Origin: Ailurus styani | Lineage: Eukaryota; Chordata; Mammalia; Carnivora; Ailuridae | Assembly (NCBI GenBank): GCA_002007465.1 | Contig: LNAC01000019.1 | Location: forward strand, 124,871-188,870 | Direction of reading: 5' to 3' | Length of the DNA: 64,000 nt | Shown here: in pieces, positions 24,404-34,468 of the stretch | Layout of the letters: every line of letters begins with the position of its first letter | How positions within the stretch are numbered: the stretch's first letter is position 1 | Position numbers and translations under genes: made by a program | Notes under the pieces: model-generated | Told to the model about the DNA's origin: nothing | Database searches by the model: none | What the model saw: the letters and a program-made list of their open reading frames with translations, nothing else

Positions 24404-24718
24404 CAGTAAAAATGTTTTAAGTAGCCTTAGGTAAACTAACAAAAAATGTGATTGCTACTATTGGGGTCAATATTAATCCTTTCTTTTGTAGCATTTTTCT
24501 GTTAATGTGGAAAGAACAGCAGTAGTGATATTAAATAAAAATCAGAAAGTAATATGTAGTGAGTTTTTTGACTTGCAAACCAGAGAACCAAGTCCTGTAC
24601 CTATCGGGACTCACCGAATTTCCTATTTTTATTGACTGTCTTTGGTAAGCTAAGATGCCTTCATAATAAATCTGCCAGTTATGGAGTAGTGGTGGCAAAG
24701 TAGTAAATGTTCTGTGAG
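24404..24718. other. Unassigned sequence between two SINEs
   Basis: Nothing recognised. Confidence 0.4.
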
Positions 24719-24957
24719 ATTTTTTTTTTTAAGATTTTATCTATTTATTTGACACAGAGAGAGAACAGAGTGTGCATGAGCACAAACAGGAGGAGCAGCA
24801 GAGGGAGAAGGAGAAGGAGGTTCTCTTCTCAGGGAGAAGGCTCCCTATTTCTCCCTGCTTCAGCAGGGAATCTGCCATGGAGCTTGATTCCAGGACCCCC
24901 TGGGTCATGACCTGATCCAAAGGCAGATGCTTAACTGACTGAGCCACCCAGGTGCCC
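24719..24957 (-). mobile_element. Can-SINE with small internal duplication
   Basis: Minus-strand element. Its length (about 239 bp) is increased by an extra 'agggagaaggctccctatt' segment before the normal 'cagcagggaatctgcc' block. Flanks tctgtgattttt-like on both sides (24713 and 24959). Confidence 0.93.
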
Positions 24958-25871
24958 TGCTGTGATTTTTTTTTTAAACAAATCATAGCAATTTTAAAAA
25001 CAGTAACACAGAGCTCTTTATCTTCTTTCTTCTCATTTTCAAATTCATCTTGATTTTTCTTTTGTAGTTCTCACACTGTCTTACCTTGGTCAGTATCTGC
25101 TGCATTCTACTTCATAACAAAGCCATTTTTATGGCTCACAAATGCTTCATGTAGGAGAAGACTTTTCCAGAAAGATTTTGTCTTTCTTTTCTTGGTTTCC
25201 CTGATCACAGTATTTGCCATCACATAAGATTCACAAGCTTTAGTCACAAATTTAAATTTCATGGGGAAATATTCTTGGGGGTACTTCATATATTTAAAGG
25301 GCTTGTGTAGTGGTTAGGGAGAGGAGAACATGTTCCTATGTTTAGCAGTTGTCAACTGCCTTCATTTTTATCATTTCCCAGGTTGGTGGCTGACTGAAAT
25401 CTTACTCCATGGCCTTTTCACTCTGTTCTTTCCTGCCTTCTGTAATATTCATTTGAAATGAATGTTAAAGCAATGCCTCTATTGAGTTTGAGCTATGGCT
25501 ACTGTAGTAAAAAGTTACATATAAAATTTTAGGTAAATAATTTTAACCATAGCTGATAGAAGATATGTGGCTTAGGACTTGTTATTTTTGTTAAGACACC
25601 ACTTGTAGGATGTAAAGCTGTTATCCCGCTATGATGTCTATGGTGCCTGTTTCTACACAGCAGCATCCTCATTTAACATCCCCTTTGGATAAATTTGGAT
25701 TTTTTTTTTTTGAGGAAAATGCATCCTTTCCCTGACAAATAGGGCACATTGCTTAACCCTACCACTGATATGACCAAATACTTTCTGCTTTTATCTTCTT
25801 TTCCTCACTGCAGAGAATCTTCTATATTGAGGAAATGAGTTCCAGATTCTTCAGGCATTGCATCTTTCTTT
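24958..25871. other. Unassigned sequence; weak processed-pseudogene suspicion
   Basis: The minus-strand frame 25107-25289 (60 codons, lysine and phenylalanine rich) has somewhat protein-like composition, but no family is recognised and the frame has no upstream continuation. I do not call it a gene. Confidence 0.35.
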
Positions 25872-25923
25872 TTTTTTAAATTAATTAATTAATTAATTAA
25901 TTAATTAATTAATTAATTAATTT

Positions 25924-25967
<44 letters not shown>

Positions 25968-26118
25968 ACAAGTAGGCAGAGAGGCAGGCAGAGAGAGAGG
26001 AGGAAGCAGGCTCCCTGCCGAGCAGGGAGCCCGATGGGGGCCTCGAGCCCAGGACCCTGAGATCATGACCTGAGCCAAAGGCAGAGGCTTTAACCCACTG
26101 AGCCACCCAGGCGCCCTG
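25872..26118 (-). mobile_element. Can-SINE, younger subtype, with expanded tail repeats
   Basis: The tail has mutated into about ten units of (TTAA)n at 25881-25922 followed by (GA)n at 25927-25964. The body ('agatcacaagtaggcagag', 'aacccactgagccacccagg') is close to the young consensus. No clear target duplication is seen. Confidence 0.95.
25881..25964. repeat. Compound microsatellite (TTAA)n-(GA)n
   Basis: Adjacent simple repeats derived from the SINE tail and AG block; likely polymorphic. Confidence 0.95.
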
Positions 26119-27109
26119 AAGCCGTTATTTTTTTAGGATAAAGGCCAGTATTAAATAAGATTTACTTATATTTAAGTTTCACTCATTGAAGATTCAAAAA
26201 TCTTTGTGATTTTACTTCAGATGGTGTTACCAGAACATGGGCATGATGTGTGTGTGTGCGATCTGCACTCCATGTTTATATGTATTTAAATCTAATGTTT
26301 TTACTAAATCTACTGAAAATTGCTGCATGGGACAGAGATTAACATCTCTGGGATCTCCTAGTAAGAGTAATTAGGAAATATGATTTAAATAAATAAGTAT
26401 TTTGGGATTTGTCTGTTAGAGGTCGTAAGATCTGTGGAGAACCTTATCATTGAATTACAACTGAATAGGCTTTTAATAAATTAATCTGAGCTAGAAATTA
26501 TTTTTCTACTCCTTCATGTGAAACTATACCTAAAACTTATTAAATAACAAGGCAATTAAATATAATTTTCCTACAGGCAGCATTGATTGCTTTGTAGAGA
26601 GGGCCAGATGAGCAGAACCTAAAGGATCAAGATGCCTTTATAATATAGAAATATTGGAGCCTTTGTTCTCAGTGCTCACATCTTAATGAAGTGAGAATGT
26701 CCTTTTCAATTAGCATGTAGTCCTACCCCATAGAAGATGAAATAAGATGCTTGGTAGTTTTTATCAAGAGTTCCACACAGTTTGTTGCAAAGTACAATGC
26801 TGTAATTCCTGGTTATTTGAATATGAAGACTGGAAGAAGGTAATTTTTTCCCCAGACTGGATCCTGGTGTTATCTTCTAAGCCAGTCTCCATCCCTCCAT
26901 CTACTTTGTCATTGAAGAGAAGCTTGCCAGGCTGACTTAGAAGGATCATTCTTGATCTTACTCTGTTCATTATTTTTTAGTTCACATATTCCTAAATTTC
27001 TCTGTCTTTGAGCAGCTTCTGTTATGTTGTTTAAGGTATTAGATACAATTAAAAAAATCCCTGTACAGGGTTTTTTGATATTTTACTTAAAATTGTCACA
27101 GTATAGCTT
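26119..27109. other. Unassigned non-coding sequence
   Basis: No gene recognised. Frames 26747-26935 (plus) and 26764-26970 (minus) overlap on opposite strands and have no motif. Confidence 0.4.
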
Positions 27110-27543
27110 AACTTCTTTTTTTAAGTTGAGATATGATTGACATATGACGTTATATTAGTTTTAGGTGTACCACATGATTCGATATTTATATATATTGCAA
27201 AATGATCACAGTAAGTCTAGCTTAACATCCATCACCATACATACAGTTTCTTTCCTTGTAGTGAGAACATTGAAGATCTACTTTCTTAACAACTTGTAAA
27301 ACACAATACAGTATTATTAACTATAGTCGCCATGCTGTATATTATATCCCTATGCCCTGTTAATTTGCTAAATGGAAATTTATGGCTTTTGACTCCCCCC
27401 ATTCATTTTACCTTGCTCCCTGCCTCTGACAACAACCATTCTGTTCTTTGTATCCATGAGTTCAGTTTTGTTTGTTTTAGATTCCGCATATAAGTGAGGT
27501 CATATGGAATTTTTCTGTCTGACATATTTCACTTAGAATAATG
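27110..27543 (-). mobile_element. Old L1 (L1MA-like) 3' part, left of nested L1
   Basis: 'gagatatgattgacatatga', 'gtgtaccacatgattcgata', 'atcaccatacatacagtttc', 'tatttcacttagaataatg' is the complement of an L1MA-type 3' end. It continues, after the younger L1, at 34469 with 'gttgctgatggcaagatttc', proving that one element was split. Confidence 0.9.
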
Positions 27544-27559
27544 CCCTCAAATCCATGTT
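27544..27559. repeat. Target-site duplication of nested L1, left copy
   Basis: Perfect 16-bp ccctcaaatccatgtt, repeated at 34453-34468. Confidence 0.95.
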
Positions 27560-28366
27560 TGGTTTGTTTGTTTGTTTATTTATTTTCCCAAGGGGTACAG
27601 GTCTGTGAATCATCAGGCTTATACCTTTCACAGTACTCACCATAGCACATACCCTTCCCAATGTCCATAACCCAACACCCTATCCCTACCCTTCCATTCC
27701 CCAGTAACACTCAGTTTGCTTTGTGAGATTAAGAGTCTCTTATTGTTTGTCTCCTTCCAGATCCCATCTTGTTTCATTATTTTTCCCTCCCTACCCCACA
27801 TTACCCACCACCCTGCCTCTCAAGTTCCTCATATCAGAGAGATCATAGGATAATTGTCTTTCTCTGATTGACTTATTTTACTTAGCATAATACCCTCTAG
27901 TTCCATCCACATTGTTGCAAATGGCAACATTTCATTTCTTTTGATGGGTGCATAGTATTCCATTGTATTTATATACTACCTCTTCTTTATCCATTCATCT
28001 GTTGATGGACATCTAGGTTCTTTCCATAGTTTGGTTATTATGGACATTGCTGCTATAAATATTCAGGTGCATGTATCCCTGAGGATCACTGCCTTTGTGT
28101 CTTTAGGGTAAATACCCAGTAGTGCAATTGCTGGATCATAGGGTAGCTCTATTTACAATTTTTTGAGGAGCCTCCATACTGTTTTCCAGAGGGGCTGCAA
28201 CAACTTGGATTCCCACCAACGGTGTAGGATGGTTCCTCTTTCTCTGCATCCTCACCAACATCTGTTGTTTCCTGACTTGTTAATTTTAGCCATTCTGACT
28301 GGTTTGAGGTGGTGTCTCACTGTGGTTTTGATTTGTATTTCCCTGATGCTAAGTGATGTTGAGCAC

Positions 28367-28367
28367 C
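28367..28367. other. Single unresolved base with local sequence loss
   Basis: An N sits where L1 complement normally reads through a 'ttttcatgtgtctgttggcc'-like stretch; here that stretch is missing and replaced by 'acagcagc'. Looks like a contig join or collapsed read conflict. Confidence 0.75.
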
Positions 28368-29394
28368 NACAGCAGCATTTGGATGTCTTCTTTGGAGAAA
28401 TGTCTGTTCATATCTTCTGCCCATTTCTTGACTGGGTTATTTTTTTTATGGGTGTTGAGTTTGAGAAATTCTTTATAGATTTTAGATACAAGCCCTTTAT
28501 CTGATATATCATTTGTAAATATCTTCTCCCATTCTACCAGTCATCTTTTGGTTTTGTTGACTGTTTCCTTTGCTGTGCAAAAGCTTCTGATCTTGATGAA
28601 GTCCCAATAGTTCATTTTTGCCCTTGCTTCCCTTGCCTTTGGTGATGTTCCTAGGACGAATTTGCTGTGGCTGAGGTCGAAGAGGTTGCTGCCTGTGTTC
28701 TCCTCAAGGATTTTGATGGATTCCTTTCTCACATTGAGATCTTTCATCCGTTTTGAGTCTATTTTGTGTGTGGTGTAAGGAAATGATTCAGTTTCATTTT
28801 TCTGCATGTGGCTGTCCAGTTTTCCCGACACCATTTGTTGAAGAGGCTGTCATTTTTCCATTGGACATTCTTTCCTGCTTTGTCAAAGATTAGTCGACCA
28901 TAGAGTTGAGGGTCCATTTCTGGGCTCTCTATTCTGTTCCACTGATCTATGTGTCTGTTTTGTGCCAGTGCCATACTGTCTTGATGATGACAGCTTTGTA
29001 ATAGAGCTTGAAGTCTGGAATTGTGATGCCACCAACATTTTTTTTCTTTTTCAACATTCCTTTGGCTTTTCGGGGTCTTTTCTGGTTCCATATAAATTTT
29101 AGGATTCTTTGTTCCATTTCTTTGACATAAATTGCTGGTATTTTGATGGGGATTGCATTAAATGTGTAGATTGCTCTAGGGAGCATAGACATTTTCACAA
29201 TATTTGTTCTTCCAATCCATGAGCATGGGATGTTTTCCCATTTCTTTGTGTCTTCCTCAATTTCTTTCATGAGTACTTAATAGTTTTCTGAGTACAAATT
29301 CTTTGCCTCTCTGCTTAGGTTTATTCCTAGGTATCTTATGGTTTTAGGTGCAGTTGTAAGTGGGATTGACTCCTTCATTTCTCTTTCTTCTGTT

Positions 29395-29515
29395 NNNNNN
29401 NNNNNNNNNNNNNNNNNNNNNNNNNNNNNNNNNNNNNNNNNNNNNNNNNNNNNNNNNNNNNNNNNNNNNNNNNNNNNNNNNNNNNNNNNNNNNNNNNNNN
29501 NNNNNNNNNNNNNNN
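29395..29515. other. Assembly gap (121 N) inside L1 ORF2
   Basis: 121 unresolved bases directly downstream (in L1 sense) of the FADD polymerase motif. All three frames drawn across it on both strands are artefacts. Confidence 0.99.
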
Positions 29516-30493
29516 CCACATAAAGTATCATATCATCTGCAAAGAGTGAGAGTTTGACTTCTTCCTTGCCGATTTGGATGCCTTTTATTTCTTTTTGTTG
29601 TCTGATTGCTGAGGCCAGGAATTCTAGTACTGTGTTGAATAGCAGTGGTGATAGTGGACAGCTCTGCTGTGTTCCTGACCTTAGGGGAAAAGGTCTCAGT
29701 TTTTCTCCATTGACAATGATATTTGCTGTGGGTTTTTTGTAGATGGCTTTGATGATATTGAGGTATGTACCCTCTATGCCTACACTGTGAAGAGTTTTAA
29801 TCAAGAATGGGTGCTGTGCTTTGTCAAATGCTTTTTCAGCATTTATTCAGAGGATCAAATGGTTCTTGTTCTTTCTTTTATTAATTAATGTCTTATATCA
29901 CATTGATTGATTGGTGAATGTTAAACCAAACTTGCAGCCCAGGAAAAATCCCACTTGGTCATGGTGAATAATCCTTTTAATGTACTGTTGGATCCCATTG
30001 GCTAGTATTTTGTTGAGGATTTTTCCATCTGTGTTCATCAAGGATATTGGTCTGTAATTCTCCTTCTTGATCGGGTCTTTGCCTGGTTTTGGGATCAAGG
30101 TAATGCTGGCCTCATAAAATGAGTCTGGAAGTTTTCCTTCTATTTCTATTTTTTGGAACAGTTTCAGAAGAATAGGTATTAATTCTTCTTTAAATGTTTG
30201 GTAGAAGCCCCTGTGAATGGCCCTGGACTCTTGTTTCCTGGGAGATTTTTGATGACTGCTTCAATCTCCTTACTGGTTATGGGTCTATTCAGGTTTTCAA
30301 TTTCTTCCTGGTTAGGTTCGGTAGTTTATATTTATCTAAGAATGCATCCATTTCTTCCATATTGTCAAATTTTTGGTGTAGAATTGCTCATAATATGTTC
30401 TTATAATTGTATTTCTTTGGTATTGGTTGTAATCTCTCCTCTTTCATTCATGATTTTATTAATTTGGGTCCTTTCTCTTTTCTTTTGGATAAG

Positions 30494-30634
30494 TCTGGCC
30501 AGGGGTTTATCAATCTTATTAATTATTTCAGAGAACCAGCTCCTAGTTTTGTTGACTTGTTCTNTCTGGCCAGGGGTTTATCAATCTTATTAATTATTTC
30601 AAAGAACCAGCTCCTAGTTTTGTTGACTTGTTCT
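30494..30634. repeat. 70-bp direct repeat flanking a single N
   Basis: 30494-30563 and 30565-30634 are identical except for one base (cagag versus caaag), with N at 30564 between them. Ordinary L1 has this segment once. This is the signature of two overlapping contig ends joined without merging. Confidence 0.93.
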
Positions 30635-31790
30635 ACTGTTCTTTTGGTTTCTATTTAATTGATTTCTGCTCTGGTCTTTATTATTTCTATTCTCCTGCTG
30701 GGTGCAGGCTTTTTTTGCTGTTCTTTCTCCAGCTCCTTTACTTGTAGGGTTAGGTTGTGTACTTGAGACCTTTCTTGTTTCTTGAGAAAGGCTTGTATTG
30801 TTATATACTTTCCTCTCAGGACCACCTTTGCTGTGTCCCAAAGATTTTGAACAGTAGTGTTTTCATTTTCATTTATTTCCATGAATTTTTTAATTCTTCT
30901 TTAATTTTCTGGTTTACCCATTCATTCTTTAGTAGGATGTTCCTTAGCCTCCATGTATGTAAGTTCTTTCCAGCTTTCCTCTTGTGGTTGAGTTGTAGTT
31001 TAAGAGCATTATGGTCTGAAAATGTGCAGGGAATGATCTCGATCTTTTGGTGCCAGTTGAGACCTGATTTGTGACCCAGAATGTGGTCTATTCTGGAGAA
31101 TGTTCCAAGCGCACTAGAGAAGAATGTGTATTCTGTTGTTTTGGGGTGGAATGTTCTGAATATATCTGTGATGTTCGACTGGTCCAGGGTATTATTTAAA
31201 GCCTTTATTTCCTTGTTGATCTTTTGCTTAGATGATCTGTCTATTTCACTAAGGGGCATGTTAAAGTTCCCTACTATTATTGTATTATTGTCTATGTGTT
31301 TCTTTGATTTTGTTATTAATTGGTTTATATAATTGGCTGCTCCCTTGTTAGTGGCATAGATATTTAAAATTGTTAGATCTTCTTGTTGCACAGATCCTTT
31401 AAGTATGCTATAATGTCCTTCCTCATCTCTTATGATATTCTTTGGCTTAAAATCTAATTTATGTGATACAAGGATTGCCACTCCAGCTTTTTTTTGATGT
31501 CCATTGACATAGTAAATTGTTTCCCACCCCCTCACTTTAAATCTGGAGGTGTCTTTGGGTCTAAAATGAGTTTCTTGTAGACAGCATATTGATGGGTCTT
31601 TGTTTTTTATCCATTCTGATACCCTGTGTCTTTTAGTTGGGGCATCTAGTCCATTTACATTCAGGGTAATTATTGAGAGATATGAATTTAGAGCCATTTT
31701 ATTGCCTGTAAGCTGCCTGTTACTGTATATTGTGCCTCTTGCTTTCTGGTCTGCATTTCTTTTAGGCTCTATTTGCTTGGAGGACCCCTT

Positions 31791-32654
31791 TCAATATTTC
31801 AATATTTCCTGTAGGGCTGGCTTGGTGTTTGCAAATTCCTTTCGTTTTTGTTTGTCCTGGAAGCTTTTTATCTCTCCTTCTGTTTTCAGTGACAGCCTAG
31901 CTGGATATAGTATTCTTGGCTGCATATTTTTGTCATTTAGTGCTCTGAATATATCATGCCAATTCTTTCTGGTCTTCCAGGTCTCTGTGGATAGGTCTGC
32001 TGTCAGTCTAATATTTTTATCATTGTAGGTTACAGACCTCTTGTCATGAGCTGTTTTCAGGATTTTCTCTTTGTCACTAAGACTTGTAAGCTTTACTGTT
32101 AGATGATGGGGTGTGGACCTATTTTTATTGATTTTGAGGGGGGTTCTCTGTGACTCCTGGATTTTGATGCTTGTTCCCTTCGCCAGATTAGGGAAATTCT
32201 GTACTATAATTTGCTCCAATATACCTTCTGGCCCTCTCTCTCTCTTCTTCTTCTTCTTCTGGGATCCCAATTATTCTAATATTCTTTCATCTTATGGTTT
32301 TACTTATCTCTTGAATTCTCCCCTCATGGTCCAGTAGTTGTCTCTCTTTTCCTCCACCTCTTTATTCTCTGTCATTTGGTCTTCTAAATCACTAATTCTC
32401 TCTTCTGCCTCATTTATCCTAGCAGTAAGAGCCTCCATTTTTTATTTCACCTCATTAATAGATTTTGTGATTTCAACTTGGTTACATTTTAGTTCTTTTA
32501 TTTCTCCAGAAAGGGTTTTTATTTCTCCAGAGAGGGATTCTCTATTATCTTCCATGCTTTTTTCGAGCCTAGCTAGCACCTTGATAATCGTCATACTGAA
32601 CTCTAGTTCTGACATATTACTAATGTCTGCATTGATTAGGTCCCTAGCCATCAT
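31791..32654 (-). pseudogene. L1 ORF1 (RNA-binding chaperone), broken
   Basis: ORF1 protein coats L1 RNA as a coiled-coil trimer. The N-terminal part (32654-32442) starts MMARDLIN and contains the glutamate/lysine-rich coiled-coil beginning, including a short repeat of SLSGEIK/TLSGEIK type. A stop follows INEVK at about 32442. The remainder is in frame pieces; 32270-31791 covers the RRM and C-terminal domains (VQNFPNLAKG, KRSVTYNDKNIRL, ARLSLKTEGEIK). Multiple stops between the pieces and an A-rich run (KKKKKK) make it a pseudogene. Confidence 0.9.
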
Positions 32655-32734
32655 TACTGCCTATTGTTCTTTTTTTTTTGTGGTGATTTTTTCCACCTTG
32701 TCTTTTTATCCAGATAAGAATAGATGGATGAGAG

Positions 32735-32929
32735 GGAGCCTGGGTGGCTCAGTGGGTTAAAGCCTCTGCCTTCGCTCAGGTCATGATCTCAGGGTCCTGG
32801 GATCAAGGCCCACATTGGGCTCTCTGCTCAGCAGAGAGCCTGCTTTCTCCTCTCTCTCTGCCTGCCTCTCTGCCTCCTTGTGATCTCTCTCTTTCTGTAA
32901 AATAAGTAAATAAAATCTTTAAAAAAAAA
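32735..32929 (+). mobile_element. Can-SINE, younger subtype, inside the nested L1
   Basis: Complete plus-strand copy ('gagcctgggtggctcagtg', 'ttaaagcctctgccttcgc', 'tctgcctccttgtgatctc', AAAT tail). Perfect 20-bp duplication at 32715-32734 and 32930-32949 (taagaatagatggatgagag). It splits the L1 just upstream of ORF1 and gives the third level of nesting. Confidence 0.98.
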
Positions 32930-32949
32930 TAAGAATAGATGGATGAGAG

Positions 32950-34452
32950 AACAAAATACTAAAAGGTAGCAATGACCCCAGAAATATATACACTAACCTA
33001 ATCAGAAGAAACCTGGGGAGAGAAGAAAGAGGGAAAAAAACAAAAACAAAACAAAACAAAAAACCAAAACCAAAATAAAACAAAAAACCAAACCAAACAA
33101 ACAAACAACAAAACCCATATCTATATCATCTCTTTCTGTTTCTATATCTATCTTTGTCTCTGACTCTATCTCTATCTCTATCTATTAGACTAGTGAATTG
33201 AACAGACCCTAAATGTATACAAAAAATAAGGTTAAATAAAATGAAGGGATAAACTATGACTATAACAATGAAAATTTTAAAAGATTAAAAAAGGTATTGA
33301 TAAGATATGATAGTTAAAAAACGTTAAAATAGGAATGAGGAAAAAATTTAAAAGAAAAGAGTAAGAAAAAAAATTCAAAGAATTTAACTTTGAAAGACTA
33401 AAGGATCATGGGGAAAAAGCCATGAATTCTATGTGTTGCTTTCCCCTTGCTCTGGAGTTCCACAATTCTCAGTGATCGGTGAATTTGGTCTTGGCTGGAT
33501 GTTCTTGCTGATCTTCTAGGGGAGGGGCCTTTTGCTGTGATTGTCAAGTATCTTTGGCAGAGGCGGAATTGCACTGCCCTTGTCAGGTGCCAGGCTAAGT
33601 AATCAGCTCGGTTCGCTCTCGGGAGCTTTTGTTCCCTGAATGCTTTCTGTATAGCTTTGGAGGACGGGAATGAAAATGGCAGCCTCCTAATCTCTGACCC
33701 ATAGGAGCCGAGAGCTTGGGACCTCACTCCTCAGTTCGTCCTCAGAGAATAGCAGTCAGACCTTTCCATCTCCCTGGTCTCCAACCGCACTCCGTGCTTA
33801 CCCAGCCCGTGACCGAGTGCTTCTATCTCTGGTTCAGTCCAGTTTAGAACTCCAAACCCAGCAGATTCCTGCAGGGCACTCCTGTGCTGCCCCTCTGGGA
33901 AGGGGAAGGAGGGGTCCTCTCCGGATCCGCCACATATTGGGTCCCCACTCAAAGAGCAGTGACCTGACTGTGCCTTGGATCATGGCCCAAGGTAACACCG
34001 AGCTGAGAGACACCTTCTCAGCTTGGCTCCATCTCTCCAATTGGCTTCTCCTCTCTGATACCTGGGAGCCCTGTCTTGCTCAGACACCGCTGGTCTTTTT
34101 GTGTCCCCGTGGGTCCTGAGACTACACTGTCACCATGAGGGCTTCACCCTCTGACTAGCCTCTGGGGCAATGTTCCTCAGTGGAGCAGACTTTTAAAAGT
34201 TCTGATTTTGTGCTCCATTGCTCTCTCACTTGCCAGGAGCCGGCCCCTCCCCCCTGAGGTCTATCTTCCCGTTGCTTCAGATTCACTTCTCTGCACGTCC
34301 TACCTTCCAGAAGGTGGTCGATTTTCTGGTCCTAGAATTGTTGCTCTTCTACCTCCTGTTGAATTTGTAGGTGTTCAGAATGGTTTGATAACCATCTGGG
34401 TGTATTTCTGATGATAATTAGTCTCCTACTCCTCCACCATCTTGCTCCTCTC
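32950..34452 (-). promoter_or_regulatory. L1 5' UTR with internal promoter remnant
   Basis: In L1 sense this runs from the 5' start at 34452 to ORF1. About 33400-34452 is markedly GC-rich compared with the surroundings, as in L1 5' UTRs that act as internal promoters. The element's first bases contain a YY1-type CAAGATGG core (plus-strand CCATCTTG at 34437-34444), which in L1 sets the transcription start. Near ORF1 lie an A/C-rich tract (33040-33110) and a (TCTATC)n-like microsatellite (33117-33187). Promoter activity is inferred from the family. Confidence 0.8.
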
Positions 34453-34468
34453 CCCTCAAATCCATGTT
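34453..34468. repeat. Target-site duplication of nested L1, right copy
   Basis: Perfect match to 27544-27559. Confidence 0.95.

Larger units (their letters stand above)
27900..31697 (-). pseudogene. L1 ORF2 (endonuclease / reverse transcriptase), broken
   Basis: ORF2 protein nicks target DNA and copies L1 RNA at the nick. The start at 31697 (MALNSYLSII) opens 274 codons spanning the endonuclease domain: N13, E42, Y114, D204 and the S227-D228-H229 group align with known catalytic or binding positions. The conserved Asp of the GDFN motif is Asn144 here (codon at 31268-31266). After 30873 the frame is lost; the tail shifts frame again near 30655, and a duplicated 70 bp plus N at 30494-30634 adds an artificial shift. 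Polymerase pieces are seen at 30098-29898 (RPISL, HHDQVGF) and 29804-29516 (FADD at 29543-29532; the usual RQG motif is degenerate, QQS). The C-terminal region continues through 29270-28541. The 3' end is approximate. Non-functional with high certainty. Confidence 0.92.
27560..34452 (-). mobile_element. Nearly full-length L1 LINE, antisense, nested
   Basis: A complete L1 architecture on the minus strand: 5' end at 34452 with a GC-rich 5' UTR, ORF1 remnants, ORF2 (start at 31697), 3' UTR and an A-rich (CAAA)n tail at 27560-27585. A perfect 16-bp target duplication flanks it. Length is 6893 bp, or about 6.7 kb without the SINE at 32735 and one copy of its duplication. It interrupts an older L1. 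Frameshifts, stops and a changed catalytic residue make it inactive. The short L1 tail at 36041 belongs to the same or a close subfamily. Confidence 0.96.

Noticed and set aside
25107..25289. 60-codon minus-strand frame as a processed pseudogene
   Set aside because: Composition is mildly protein-like, but no family, poly-A tail or duplication is visible.
30873..31697. Longest open frame (274 codons) as a host gene
   Set aside because: It is the endonuclease domain of L1 ORF2 inside a complete L1 with target duplications.
33398..34119. Several open frames of 67-109 codons in GC-rich sequence
   Set aside because: They lie in the L1 5' UTR on both strands and overlap each other; GC-rich sequence has fewer stops by chance.
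27110..34468. Segmental duplication explaining the repeated ccctcaaatccatgtt
   Set aside because: The repeat is exactly 16 bp and borders the complete ends of an L1, so it is a target-site duplication.
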